The position numbers and the translations under genes were made by a program. 55,289 nucleotides of DNA from contig CAZTUA010000023.1 in NCBI GenBank assembly GCA_964616545.1, forward strand, positions 1-55,289. The letters are read 5' to 3'. The notes beneath the pieces are model-generated. The model did no database searches and was not told the DNA's origin. It saw only the letters and a list, made by a program, of their open reading frames with translations. The stretch is from JAQVEM01 sp964616545 (GTDB taxonomy: Bacteria > Actinomycetota > Humimicrobiia > Humimicrobiales > Humimicrobiaceae). This document shows positions 34,040 to 43,079 of the stretch, one piece after another; within the stretch, counting starts at the first letter, position 1; each line of letters begins with the position of its first letter.

Positions 34040-35167
34040 ATGACTTTTTTTAAAATTTTAAAGAAGGACGAAAATTCTCCGGCGAGAGCGGGTGTGATAA
34101 CCACAGAGAGTGGAACGATAAAGACACCCGTTTTTATGCCGGTGGGGACAAAAGCGACGGTTAAAGCAATAACAAATGAACAGCTCTATGAAGAAGGGTG
34201 TGAAATAATACTTGGCAACCTCTACCATCTTTACATGCAGCCGGGAATAGATGTTATTGAAAAGGCCGGGGGACTCCATAAATTCATGAACTGGAAGAGG
34301 AATATATTAACTGACAGCGGAGGTTTCCAGGTGTTCAGTCTGAGCAGAATAAGAAAAATTACAGATAACGGGGTAGAATTTAAATCGATAATAGACGGTT
34401 CGAGCCATTTCTTTTCACCCGAAGATGTAATAATGATGCAGCATCGGATAGGTTCGGACATAATAATGGTTCTTGATGAATGCATACCATTTAACGATGA
34501 TTATAGTTATACGCTTGAGGCGGCAAGAAGAACCCTGAAGTGGGCGGAAATATCATTAAAAGCAAAAAGAAAAATTAATAATGAAGGAAATAAAAAAGTA
34601 TTTGGAATAGTACAGGGTGGTTTTATAAAAGATTTAAGAAAATTCTGTGCGGAATCAATATCTGAAATGAATTTTGACGGTATAGCAATAGGGGGGTTAA
34701 GTGTTGGTGAGAAGAGGGATCTTACTATAGATATGTTAAACTATACAATAGAATTCCTGGATAATAAAAAGCCGCTGTATTTTATGGGGCTGGGGGACCC
34801 TGTAGGAATCATGGAAGCCATAAGCAGCGGTGTTGATATGTTTGACTGTGTAATGCCGACCAGAATTTCCAGGAATGGCAGTGCCTTTACACCGCATGGA
34901 AGAATCAATATAAAAAATAAAAAATATACTTATGATTATAACCCGCTTGACGGGGAATGTAATTGCTATACATGTAAAAATTATTCAAGATCATATCTCA
35001 GGCATTTATTCCGGAGCAATGAAATACTGTCAAGCATTCTGCTTACGGTGCATAATCTTCATTTTATCTTCGGTCTGGTAAGCCGTGCCAGAGATTCCAT
35101 ATTATCGGGGGATTTTATTGATTTTAAAAACAGTTTTTTATCAGATTATATGAATAATAAAAAGTAA
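34040..35167 (+). CDS. tgt: tRNA-guanine transglycosylase
   Basis: 375-residue enzyme that exchanges guanine-34 for preQ1 in tRNAs with GUN anticodons, the step before QueA. The active-site aspartates are in TDSGGFQVFSL and in FDCVMPTR, and the zinc site is CNCYTCKNYSRSYLRHL. The start lies 22 bases after the fusion gene, without a strong ribosome binding site. A short hairpin (35164-35177) followed by TTTTT at 35182-35186 may weakly terminate before yajC. Confidence 0.97.
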   Translation: MTFFKILKKDENSPARAGVITTESGTIKTPVFMPVGTKATVKAITNEQLYEEGCEIILGNLYHLYMQPGIDVIEKAGGLHKFMNWKRNILTDSGGFQVFSLSRIRKITDNGVEFKSIIDGSSHFFSPEDVIMMQHRIGSDIIMVLDECIPFNDDYSYTLEAARRTLKWAEISLKAKRKINNEGNKKVFGIVQGGFIKDLRKFCAESISEMNFDGIAIGGLSVGEKRDLTIDMLNYTIEFLDNKKPLYFMGLGDPVGIMEAISSGVDMFDCVMPTRISRNGSAFTPHGRINIKNKKYTYDYNPLDGECNCYTCKNYSRSYLRHLFRSNEILSSILLTVHNLHFIFGLVSRARDSILSGDFIDFKNSFLSDYMNNKK

Positions 35168-35230
35168 GATGGCTTACCTGGTTTTTAAATGAATATTGAA
35201 GATTAAAGTAATTTTTTATAATTTTTAATG

Positions 35231-35356
35231 TTGTATACTGGTGTCACTTAAGTTAGAATAACCTGTATTAAACTTTAAGGAAATTAACAGTTTTTAAATA
35301 TTGAAAGGATAGAAGCAATTATTTATTTGCAAATTTTTAAAAAAAGTTAATAATAT
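35231..35356 (+). promoter_or_regulatory. Two candidate promoters of yajC-secD-secF
   Basis: First candidate: TTGTAT (35231-35236), 17 bases, TAGAAT (35254-35259). Second candidate: TTGCAA (35327-35332), 18 bases, TAATAT (35351-35356), closer to the start codon. Both lie in the 230-base gap after tgt, indicating that the translocase genes can be transcribed independently of tgt. Confidence 0.4.
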
Positions 35357-35397
35357 TGGTATTTGATTTTGAAAAAGACTAATTCTAAGGAGTGTTT

Positions 35398-35829
35398 ATG
35401 ATTTCGAAAAGAAGGCTGATCAGTATTTTTATTATAAGTATGCTGGTTATAATTGTCGGCTTATCAAGTTTTGCATGTCTCCCCGCCGAAACAACCGGAG
35501 AAACTGCAACAGCAGAAGGTGCTGAAGCCGGTGCGGAAGAAACCGGTCTGTCAGACATATTCATGAACTATGGAACCTGGATATGGCTGGCAATTCTGGC
35601 AGTAGCATTTTATTTCCTGCTAATAAGACCGCAGCGTATGAGAAGTAAAAAAGCCCAGGAACTAATGTCGGGGCTTCAGAGGGGCGATGAAATAGTAACA
35701 ATAGGTGGATTTTACGGAAGAATTAAAGAAGTAAGAGATGATGTTATTATAATAACTATTGCCGGCGGCGTGGATGTTAAAATGACAAAAAGTGCTATTG
35801 CAAAGAAAGTAAATCAGCAGCAGGTATGA
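35398..35829 (+). CDS. yajC: Preprotein translocase accessory subunit YajC, with extended N-terminus
   Basis: 143-residue subunit of the SecDF-YajC complex. The core YajC part starts at about residue 48: one membrane helix, TWIWLAILAVAFYFLLIRPQ, then MRSKKAQELMSGLQRGDEIVTIGGFYGRI. Unlike the usual 85-110 residue form, it has an additional N-terminal hydrophobic segment (about residues 7-26) ending in a cysteine (C27), followed by an Ala/Glu/Thr/Gly-rich linker (about residues 29-47). This looks like a signal peptide or second anchor, although the sequence before C27 (SSFAC) is not a canonical lipobox. ATG 35398 is preferred over GTG 35392 because aaggag (35387-35392) precedes it. The stop overlaps secD by four bases. 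Confidence 0.92.
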   Translation: MISKRRLISIFIISMLVIIVGLSSFACLPAETTGETATAEGAEAGAEETGLSDIFMNYGTWIWLAILAVAFYFLLIRPQRMRSKKAQELMSGLQRGDEIVTIGGFYGRIKEVRDDVIIITIAGGVDVKMTKSAIAKKVNQQQV

Positions 35830-37427
35830 GAAATAAAAAAGTCCATATTACCATCATTATTATATTTATAATAATTGCCGGTATAAGCTTATATTATATA
35901 TTCAGTGGCCCTGTGGCCGACTCAATAAATCTGGGACTTGATTTAAAAGGCGGCACGCAAATTATCCTGAAACCTGTAGAAAGAGGGGGAGAAGAAGAAA
36001 TAACCTCTGAAAAGATGGATAGAACTATAGGGATTATCAGGGATAGGGTAGATATGCTGGGCGTTTCAGAGCCGCTTGTTACAAAAGACCGCTTAAACAA
36101 CATCATTGTCCAGCTTCCTGGCGTAACCGAGTCAGATACTGCAAGAGAAGTAATAGGTAAAACTGCACAGCTTGAGTTCCGGCTGGTGGAAGGCGCTTTT
36201 TATTACGTTAAGAATAATGTACTTCACCCTGTGGAAATTGATTACGAAAAGGGAGAACTTCTAATAGACCCTGAAGCCGAAGAAACAATTTTAATGGATT
36301 ACTCGGAACAGTTTATAGGAAGACTTGTAACTGACCCGCAGACAGATGAAATAATGCTTGTTTCTCGGTTGAGCCAGCAGGAAAACGGAGAAGTGGAGGA
36401 TGATGATTCTGAATCCCCGGGTATGGATTTCAGTGATGAAGAAATTATTGGAACAATAGAATATAATTCAGCAACAAGAGAACTGTTACTGGTAAAAAAT
36501 GAAGAAGAAGCCGGTGAAATACTTATTGATTCCAGAACGGAAACCGCAGCCCTGGTTGGGCCGGTCCTTATAACAGGGGACGGGCTGGCAAATGCGGTTG
36601 CAGGCTACGATAATTACGGGACCATAAGGGTTGCTCTGAGTTTTAAAGGTGAAGCGGTTGATAAATTTGCCGAAATTACTACGGAAAATATAGGAGGCAA
36701 TCTTGCAATAGTTCTGGATGATGAGATTGAATCCGCACCATATATAAAAGTGCCGATAACTGACGGCGAAGCAGAAATTACAGGCATTAACAGCATCGAG
36801 GATGCAAGAAATACTGAACTTGTACTGCAGACGGGAGCATTTCCTATAGACCTGCAGATTGAAGAAAGCAGTACCGTGGGGCCGACCCTGGGGATGGATT
36901 CTTTAAGAAAAGGACTGTATGCAGGAATTATCGGCTTTATACTGATAGTAATTTTCATGTTTGCCTACTACAGGGGTCTTGGAATATATTCTGCCATCGG
37001 ACTCATCATTTATGTAATAATATTCTGGGGCATACTCTCGTCAATCGGAGCAGCTCTTACACTGCCTGGAATTGCTGGAATTATACTGACAATAGGCATG
37101 GCCGTGGACGCCAATGTCATAATCTTTGAGAGAATAAAAGAAGAGATAATAAAGGCAAAGTCTCCAAGAATCGCAATAATTGACGGATTTAGAAATGCAC
37201 TTAGAACAATTGTTGATTCCAATGTAACTACTTTAATTACTGCTGGAGCATTATATGTTTTCGGAACCGGTCCTATTAAAGGCTTTGCAGTCACGCTCAG
37301 TCTGGGCGTTATAATAAGCATGGTAATAAGTCTTCTGTTTACAAGGTCCAGCATATTTTTAATGTCAGGAATTTCTGCAATGGCCACACCGGGATTTCTG
37401 GGTATAAGAAGAAAGAGTGGTGAATAG
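35826..37427 (+). CDS. secD: Protein translocase subunit SecD
   Basis: 533-residue RND-fold membrane subunit that uses the proton gradient to pull proteins through SecYEG. It has an N-terminal helix (about residues 8-28), the hallmark LGLDLKGGTQIIL, a large external domain, then five helices from about residue 370 with the motifs GPTLGMDSLRKGL, GMAVDANVIIFERIKEE and TLITAGALYVFGTGPIKGFAVTL. The external domain contains an acidic stretch (EVEDDDSESPGMDFSDEE). It overlaps yajC by four bases and is followed by a separate secF three bases later, rather than a SecDF fusion. Confidence 0.96.
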   Translation: MRNKKVHITIIIIFIIIAGISLYYIFSGPVADSINLGLDLKGGTQIILKPVERGGEEEITSEKMDRTIGIIRDRVDMLGVSEPLVTKDRLNNIIVQLPGVTESDTAREVIGKTAQLEFRLVEGAFYYVKNNVLHPVEIDYEKGELLIDPEAEETILMDYSEQFIGRLVTDPQTDEIMLVSRLSQQENGEVEDDDSESPGMDFSDEEIIGTIEYNSATRELLLVKNEEEAGEILIDSRTETAALVGPVLITGDGLANAVAGYDNYGTIRVALSFKGEAVDKFAEITTENIGGNLAIVLDDEIESAPYIKVPITDGEAEITGINSIEDARNTELVLQTGAFPIDLQIEESSTVGPTLGMDSLRKGLYAGIIGFILIVIFMFAYYRGLGIYSAIGLIIYVIIFWGILSSIGAALTLPGIAGIILTIGMAVDANVIIFERIKEEIIKAKSPRIAIIDGFRNALRTIVDSNVTTLITAGALYVFGTGPIKGFAVTLSLGVIISMVISLLFTRSSIFLMSGISAMATPGFLGIRRKSGE

Positions 37428-37430
37428 CGC

Positions 37431-38354
37431 TTGAGATTCAGAAGCTATAATTTTGATTTTATCGGTAAAAAGAAAATATGGTTTATTATATCCATGGCAG
37501 TGATAGCCGCAGGCGTAATAGGTTTAATAGTAAATGGAGGGTTTAACCTCGGAATAGATTTTCTTGGCGGAAATTTACTAGAGGTAAAACTTGATAGAGC
37601 AGCGGAAACCGCAGAAGTAAGAAGCATAGTGAGCGAGCTGGGCTACCAGAATGCTATAATACAGCAGGTTGAGCCGGAGATGCTCCAGACAGGAGCCGAT
37701 AGATATATAATAAGGCTAAAAAGTGAAGAGCGTGGAGAATCAATAAGCACAGATGAAAAGAATGCGATACTGGCTGCCCTTGATGAAAAAATAGGCCTTG
37801 ACGGAGAGCCCCTGCAGGATAGAACAGTGGACCCGGGTTTCGGAAATGTGCTTATAATGAATGCATTGAAGGCAATTGCGATAAGCATTGCAGGTATCCT
37901 TATATATGTCTGGATAAGATTTGAATTCAGATTTGGAGCGACGGCAATTCTCGCATTGATTCATGACGTAATGATAACCATTGGAGTTTACGCTATTTTA
38001 AACCGCGAGATCAATACATCAACAATAGCTGCTATACTGACAATCATGGGTTATTCACTGAATGACACTATTGTTGTTTTTGACAGGATACGGGAAAATA
38101 CCCCGATGACCGGAAAATTAGGCTATAACATGGTTATAAATAATTCAATAAACGCGACATTATCAAGATCAATAAACACTTCTGTGACTACATTAATTCC
38201 AGTTATCCTGCTTCTTGTACTGGGAACCACAGCGCTTAAAGATTTTGCGCTGGCGCTTACGATTGGAATTATAACCGGTACATATTCTTCCATATTCTTT
38301 GCAAGCCCTGTTCTTGCAGTATGGAATAAAAGATTTCCAAAATATAAAAAATAA
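37431..38354 (+). CDS. secF: Protein translocase subunit SecF
   Basis: 307-residue partner of SecD with six membrane helices. Hallmarks are LGIDFLGGNLLEV near the N-terminus, the GYSLNDTIVVFDRIREN motif, and the SRSINTSVTTLIPVILLLVLG block. The start is TTG three bases after the secD stop, implying translational coupling. Confidence 0.96.
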   Translation: MRFRSYNFDFIGKKKIWFIISMAVIAAGVIGLIVNGGFNLGIDFLGGNLLEVKLDRAAETAEVRSIVSELGYQNAIIQQVEPEMLQTGADRYIIRLKSEERGESISTDEKNAILAALDEKIGLDGEPLQDRTVDPGFGNVLIMNALKAIAISIAGILIYVWIRFEFRFGATAILALIHDVMITIGVYAILNREINTSTIAAILTIMGYSLNDTIVVFDRIRENTPMTGKLGYNMVINNSINATLSRSINTSVTTLIPVILLLVLGTTALKDFALALTIGIITGTYSSIFFASPVLAVWNKRFPKYKK

Positions 38355-38420
38355 TAATTAAGCTTTGCGGGCATATTAAAATTAATGCTCCTGGCGGCTT
38401 TCCGGGAAGTATCAATAAAA

Positions 38421-40151
38421 ATGACTGAATTTCCTTCTAAATGGATATGCAGAAATAATAAGAAATATAACCCGAAAATTTCAGATAATATTAGCTGCAG
38501 CAGGCTTTTACTGGAGCTTTTTGCCAGAAGAAATATTGTTACTGAAAAAGAAATAATATCATTTCTGAGGCCGGCTCTTAAATATATGCATGATGCCATG
38601 AAACTTCCGGGAATAAGAGAAGGTATAAACAGGGTAAATAAAGCAATTGAGAGAAATGAAAAAATACTGATATTTGGTGATTATGATGCAGATGGGGTTA
38701 TAAGCTCCGCGCTTATGTATAAGTTTTTAAAAGACATTGGACTTGAAACGGAAGTTTACATTCCCGACCGTTTTAATGAGGGGTATGACCTGTCGGTAGA
38801 TTTTATTAAAAAAATTGCTGCTGCAGGCAAATATAGCCTTATAATATCGGTAGACTGCGGGACAAATAGCTCAGAGGTACAGGAATTTGTCCGCAATAAT
38901 GAAACACCTGATGTTATAGTATGCGACCATCACAATCAGGCAATTGATTTAGATACCGGCCGAAAGGATTACATAATAATCAATCCAAAATTAAGAAATT
39001 CCCAATACCCTTTTAAACACCTGAGCGGAGCAGCGGTTACTTTTAAATTCATAATGGGTATCCTGAGAAAACTGGAAGACAGATATAAAAAGAGTTTTAA
39101 AAAAAATTATCTGACAAATATGCTTGACCTTGTTGCAATATCAACTATAGCAGACATAATGCCGCTGATTGATGAGAACAGGGTAATGGTTAAGAAGGGT
39201 CTTGAAATACTTAATAAAACTGAAAATCCCGGACTCAAAAAAATGATGGAAATAATGGTGAAGAATAAAGAATGTATAGATGAGTATGATGTAGGATTTA
39301 TAATAGCCCCGAGGCTCAATGTTGCCGGGAGAATAAAAAATGCCCGGAAGAGTTTTGAACTTCTGGTAAAAGATGGTGATACTGCCGGGAAAATAGCAGA
39401 TGAGCTTAATTCCTTTAATGAGAAAAGACAGAAGATTCAGAAAAACATTCTTAATGAAATAATTGAAAAAAATGATTTTGATAAAATTATTGCCGAAAAG
39501 AAAATATTCATAGATAAATCTAAAAATTGGAATGAAGGAGTGCTGGGAATAGTTGCTTCAGATATTGTAAAAAAATTTAATATTCCAGCGATACTTTTTA
39601 AGGAGTCAGAGAGCAAACTTAAGGGTTCTGGAAGAAGCATTGATAAATTTGATTTACATGGAAGCCTGATGCTGTGTAGCGGGCTATTTGACAGTTTTGG
39701 CGGGCACAGGCTTGCATGCGGTATAAGGATGGATATTTCAAATTACAAAAAGTTCTATAAAGATTTTACGGAGATTGCAAATAAAAATATAAAAATAGAG
39801 GATATTGAGAAAAAAAATATTTTTGATGCTGAAATAGATTTTAAGGATATAAGACGGGACGCTATTTCTGAAATTAACCTGTTGAAACCATTTGGGTACG
39901 GGAATCCAAAACCCAGTTTTATTACAGGAAACTGCGTACTGGTGGATTTTTATTACTTATCCGGAGAAAAGCATATCAGGTTAAAGTTAAAACAGAGCGG
40001 CGTTATAATGGATGCAATAATATTCGGCGCTGATGGCAAAGTAAAGAAAAAAATGATAAGAAATAATAAAGTCAATATATTATATAAAATTGAGGAAAAT
40101 AAGTGGGGGAATAATTGCACCATACAGCTGGTAATAGCAGACTTATTTTAG
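38421..40151 (+). CDS. recJ: Single-stranded-DNA-specific 5'-3' exonuclease RecJ
   Basis: 576-residue DHH-family nuclease active in recombination and mismatch repair. Motifs are FGDYDADGVISSAL (motif I), SVDCGTNS, VCDHHN (motif III), and the DHHA1 domain with VLGIVASDIVKKF and SGRSID, then FGGHRLACG. The C-terminal OB-like domain (FGYGNPKPSF, RLKLKQSG) is present. An upstream ATG at 38385 would add 12 residues; the start at 38421 puts the conserved SKW about where relatives have it and has gggaag upstream. In Bacillota apt usually follows recJ; here relA follows directly and apt is absent. Confidence 0.93.
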   Translation: MTEFPSKWICRNNKKYNPKISDNISCSRLLLELFARRNIVTEKEIISFLRPALKYMHDAMKLPGIREGINRVNKAIERNEKILIFGDYDADGVISSALMYKFLKDIGLETEVYIPDRFNEGYDLSVDFIKKIAAAGKYSLIISVDCGTNSSEVQEFVRNNETPDVIVCDHHNQAIDLDTGRKDYIIINPKLRNSQYPFKHLSGAAVTFKFIMGILRKLEDRYKKSFKKNYLTNMLDLVAISTIADIMPLIDENRVMVKKGLEILNKTENPGLKKMMEIMVKNKECIDEYDVGFIIAPRLNVAGRIKNARKSFELLVKDGDTAGKIADELNSFNEKRQKIQKNILNEIIEKNDFDKIIAEKKIFIDKSKNWNEGVLGIVASDIVKKFNIPAILFKESESKLKGSGRSIDKFDLHGSLMLCSGLFDSFGGHRLACGIRMDISNYKKFYKDFTEIANKNIKIEDIEKKNIFDAEIDFKDIRRDAISEINLLKPFGYGNPKPSFITGNCVLVDFYYLSGEKHIRLKLKQSGVIMDAIIFGADGKVKKKMIRNNKVNILYKIEENKWGNNCTIQLVIADLF

Positions 40152-40205
40152 AGAAGCCTAAAATGTTTTATAATAATAAAAAAAATATTTATAAATTTGA
40201 AAAAT

Positions 40206-42416
40206 ATGAATTTAAAGGTTAACAATAAAACCAAAAACATAAACACGGACCTTATATATAAAAAGCTGCTAAAGGAGATTAAGACCTATAATCCAGATGT
40301 TGATGAAGAGCTGCTTTACAGGGCTTACTCTACTGCAAAAAAGTATCATAAGAACCAGTACAGGAAAACAGGAGAGCCCTTTATCGTACATCCTCTTGAG
40401 GTTGCAAGAATACTGGCTGATATAGAGCTTGACCAGGTGTCAATTATATCTGCGATACTGCATGATGCAATTGAGGATACCGAATACAGTCTTGAAATGG
40501 CAAAAAAGGATTTCGGGCAGAAAACTGCGAATATCATAAATGGTGTAACAAAACTGGATAAAATTGTATTTGACAGCAAGGAAGAACAGCAGGTAAGCAA
40601 TATAAGAAAAATGATAATAGCGATGTCTGAAGATGTACGGATAATACTTGTAAAACTTGCTGACAGGCTTCATAACATGAGGACCCTGTATCCGCTGGAA
40701 AAAGAAAAGAGAAAAATAAATTCTATGGAAACGCTTGAGGTTTATGCACCTATTGCGCACAGGCTTGGAATATATCATATAAAATCAGAGCTGGAGGATT
40801 TGAGTTTTAAATATCTCTACCCCAGAGAATATGAAAAAATGAAGGATATGTTTGACGAAAAGCTCGAAGAAAGAAAATCGTTGATTAATGAAGCCATAAA
40901 AATAGTAAATAAAAAGCTGAAAGAAGTAAAAATCTCTCCGGATATAAGCGGAAGAATTAAAACTTATTACAGCGTTTACAATAAAATCACAAAACAGAAT
41001 AGAAAGTTTGATGATATATATGACATAGTTGCAATAAGGATAATAGTAAATGATGTAAAAAGCTGTTATGAAGTTCTGGGGATAATACACTCATTATGGA
41101 AACCAGTACCCGGGAGATTTAAAGACTTTATCGCAAATCCCAAATTTAATATGTATCAGTCCCTGCATACAACAGTTATTGGTTTAAAGGGCAAACCTAT
41201 TGAAATCCAGATAAGAACATTTGAAATGCATAAAATAGCTGAATATGGTATTGCGGCCCACTATAAATATAAAGAAGGCGGTCTTAAAAAGCTAAGTGAT
41301 TTTGATAAGAGAGTGGCATGGATAAGGCAGATACTGGACTGGCAGAAAGAACTAAAGGATCCGCGGGATTATATGGAATCATTAAAGCTTGATCTGTTCG
41401 AAGAGGAAGTGTTTGTATTCACTCCGAAAGGCAAAGTTATAAACCTCCCCCGGGGCGCCACAACAATAGATTTTGCATATCAGATACATACGGATATCGG
41501 GCACAATATTATAGGTTCAAAAATAAATGGCAGGATGGTGCCTATAGAGTCTGTCCTGGAAAACGGGGATATAGTAGAAATAATAGTGGCCAAGAATAAA
41601 AAAGGACCCAGCAGGGACTGGCTCAATATAGTTAAAACTTCCCGGGCGCGTAACAAGATAAAGCAATGGTTTAGTAAAGAAGAAAGGCAGGAAACATATA
41701 ACACCGGCAGGGATATAATGTTAAAAGTGCTGAGGAAAAATGGTCTTTCATTTAAGAGCGTACCGGCGGAGATTTTTGATAAAATAGCACTGGAGATGAA
41801 TTTTAATAAATCAGAGAGCCTGTTCAGGAACATAGGTTCACATAAGGTATCAGCACACCAGGTTTTTACAAAAATAGTAAAAAAGCTTAATCAGGAAGAG
41901 CCCAAAAAAGATTTAACCATTGAAGATATACACGGAAGAGAGTTTGTTGATAAGGGTAGCACCGGCATCAAGGTAAAAGGGATGGAAAAGGTGCTGATAA
42001 CTATGGCAAAATGCTGCAATCCTGTTCCGGGCGATGATATTATAGGTTATATAACAAGGGGTAAAGGAATTTCTGTACACAGGGCTGATTGTACCAATAT
42101 AAACTCACTGATAAATATTGAAAAAGAAAGATTTATAGAAGTTTCCTGGGACAAGAAGGCGCCACATAAATTTAATGCAGAAATTCAAATAGAAGCTCTG
42201 GACAGGACAAAACTGCTGCGGGATATTACAAATGTCATAAGTGAATATGATTTAAATATAGTAAGGGCGAATACCCTGAGAATGGATAAGAGCGGCCATA
42301 TAAAATTTAGATTTTTAATAGAAATAAATAATAAATACATCCTGAAGGACGTTATTAACAATATAAAACAGATAGATTCGGTTTATGATGCCTTCAGGGT
42401 ATTGCCCGGAAAGTAA
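40206..42416 (+). CDS. relA: Bifunctional (p)ppGpp synthetase/hydrolase RelA/SpoT
   Basis: 736-residue long RSH enzyme controlling the stringent response. The HD hydrolase domain has an intact HDAIEDTEY motif, so ppGpp breakdown is expected. The synthetase domain has GRIKTYYSVYNKI, FKDFIANPKFNMYQSLHT and EIQIRTFEMH. These are followed by a TGS domain (VFTPKGKVINLPRGATTIDFAYQIHT), the zinc-finger-like CCNPVPGD block, and a C-terminal ACT domain. A TTG three codons upstream is an alternative start. No clear ribosome binding site is seen. Confidence 0.95.
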   Translation: MNLKVNNKTKNINTDLIYKKLLKEIKTYNPDVDEELLYRAYSTAKKYHKNQYRKTGEPFIVHPLEVARILADIELDQVSIISAILHDAIEDTEYSLEMAKKDFGQKTANIINGVTKLDKIVFDSKEEQQVSNIRKMIIAMSEDVRIILVKLADRLHNMRTLYPLEKEKRKINSMETLEVYAPIAHRLGIYHIKSELEDLSFKYLYPREYEKMKDMFDEKLEERKSLINEAIKIVNKKLKEVKISPDISGRIKTYYSVYNKITKQNRKFDDIYDIVAIRIIVNDVKSCYEVLGIIHSLWKPVPGRFKDFIANPKFNMYQSLHTTVIGLKGKPIEIQIRTFEMHKIAEYGIAAHYKYKEGGLKKLSDFDKRVAWIRQILDWQKELKDPRDYMESLKLDLFEEEVFVFTPKGKVINLPRGATTIDFAYQIHTDIGHNIIGSKINGRMVPIESVLENGDIVEIIVAKNKKGPSRDWLNIVKTSRARNKIKQWFSKEERQETYNTGRDIMLKVLRKNGLSFKSVPAEIFDKIALEMNFNKSESLFRNIGSHKVSAHQVFTKIVKKLNQEEPKKDLTIEDIHGREFVDKGSTGIKVKGMEKVLITMAKCCNPVPGDDIIGYITRGKGISVHRADCTNINSLINIEKERFIEVSWDKKAPHKFNAEIQIEALDRTKLLRDITNVISEYDLNIVRANTLRMDKSGHIKFRFLIEINNKYILKDVINNIKQIDSVYDAFRVLPGK

Positions 42417-42425
42417 ACATAGCTA

Positions 42426-43058
42426 TTGAGATTAAAAAAATTAGAATTAGGCCTTTTTAAGGTCAACTGTTACATATTGTCACTGGAAGATGCAAATGTA
42501 ATAATAGACCCGGGCGATGATTTCATCGTTATTAAAAATTATATTGAGAAATCCGGCATAAAACCGGATTTTATATTAAATACTCACGGACATTACGATC
42601 ACATAGGAGCGGTAGCGGACATAATGTCATATTACAAAGTTCCGTTTTATATCCATGAATATGAAGAACAGATAATTACAGACCCGGAGAAGAATTTATC
42701 TTCATTTTTTGGAGAAAATGAATTATCATTGAAAACTTATAATTTAATAAAAAACGGGGATTTCGGTTATTTTTCCGGCGTGGGCATTGGAATCATAAAT
42801 GTTCCCGGCCATACTCCCGGAAGCATAATGCTGCTGGCAGAAGACATTTTATTTACTGGGGATTTGCTGTTTAAGGGGGCAATAGGAAGAACTGATCTGC
42901 CTGGAGGAGATGCCATGCGAATTAAAAATTCACTTGATATGGTAAGAAAGATGGACAGAGGGCTCAAAATATACCCGGGTCACGGTGAGGAAAGCACACT
43001 TGAATATGAGCTAAAAACAAATTATTATCTTAGAGATGATTTCTTGAATGAGAAATAA
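42426..43058 (+). CDS. MBL-fold hydrolase, hydroxyacylglutathione-hydrolase-like
   Basis: 210-residue metallo-beta-lactamase-fold enzyme of the glyoxalase II-like group. The metal site is HGHYDHIGA, then PGHTPGS, FTGDLLFKGAIGRTDLPGGD and the final YPGHGEES. Enzymes with this short form hydrolyse thioesters or related substrates; the actual substrate is not known. The start is TTG, ten bases after relA. The position between relA and hisS is a common one for this gene. Confidence 0.88.
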   Translation: MRLKKLELGLFKVNCYILSLEDANVIIDPGDDFIVIKNYIEKSGIKPDFILNTHGHYDHIGAVADIMSYYKVPFYIHEYEEQIITDPEKNLSSFFGENELSLKTYNLIKNGDFGYFSGVGIGIINVPGHTPGSIMLLAEDILFTGDLLFKGAIGRTDLPGGDAMRIKNSLDMVRKMDRGLKIYPGHGEESTLEYELKTNYYLRDDFLNEK

Positions 43059-43079
43059 CAGGAAAGACGGTGAGTTATT

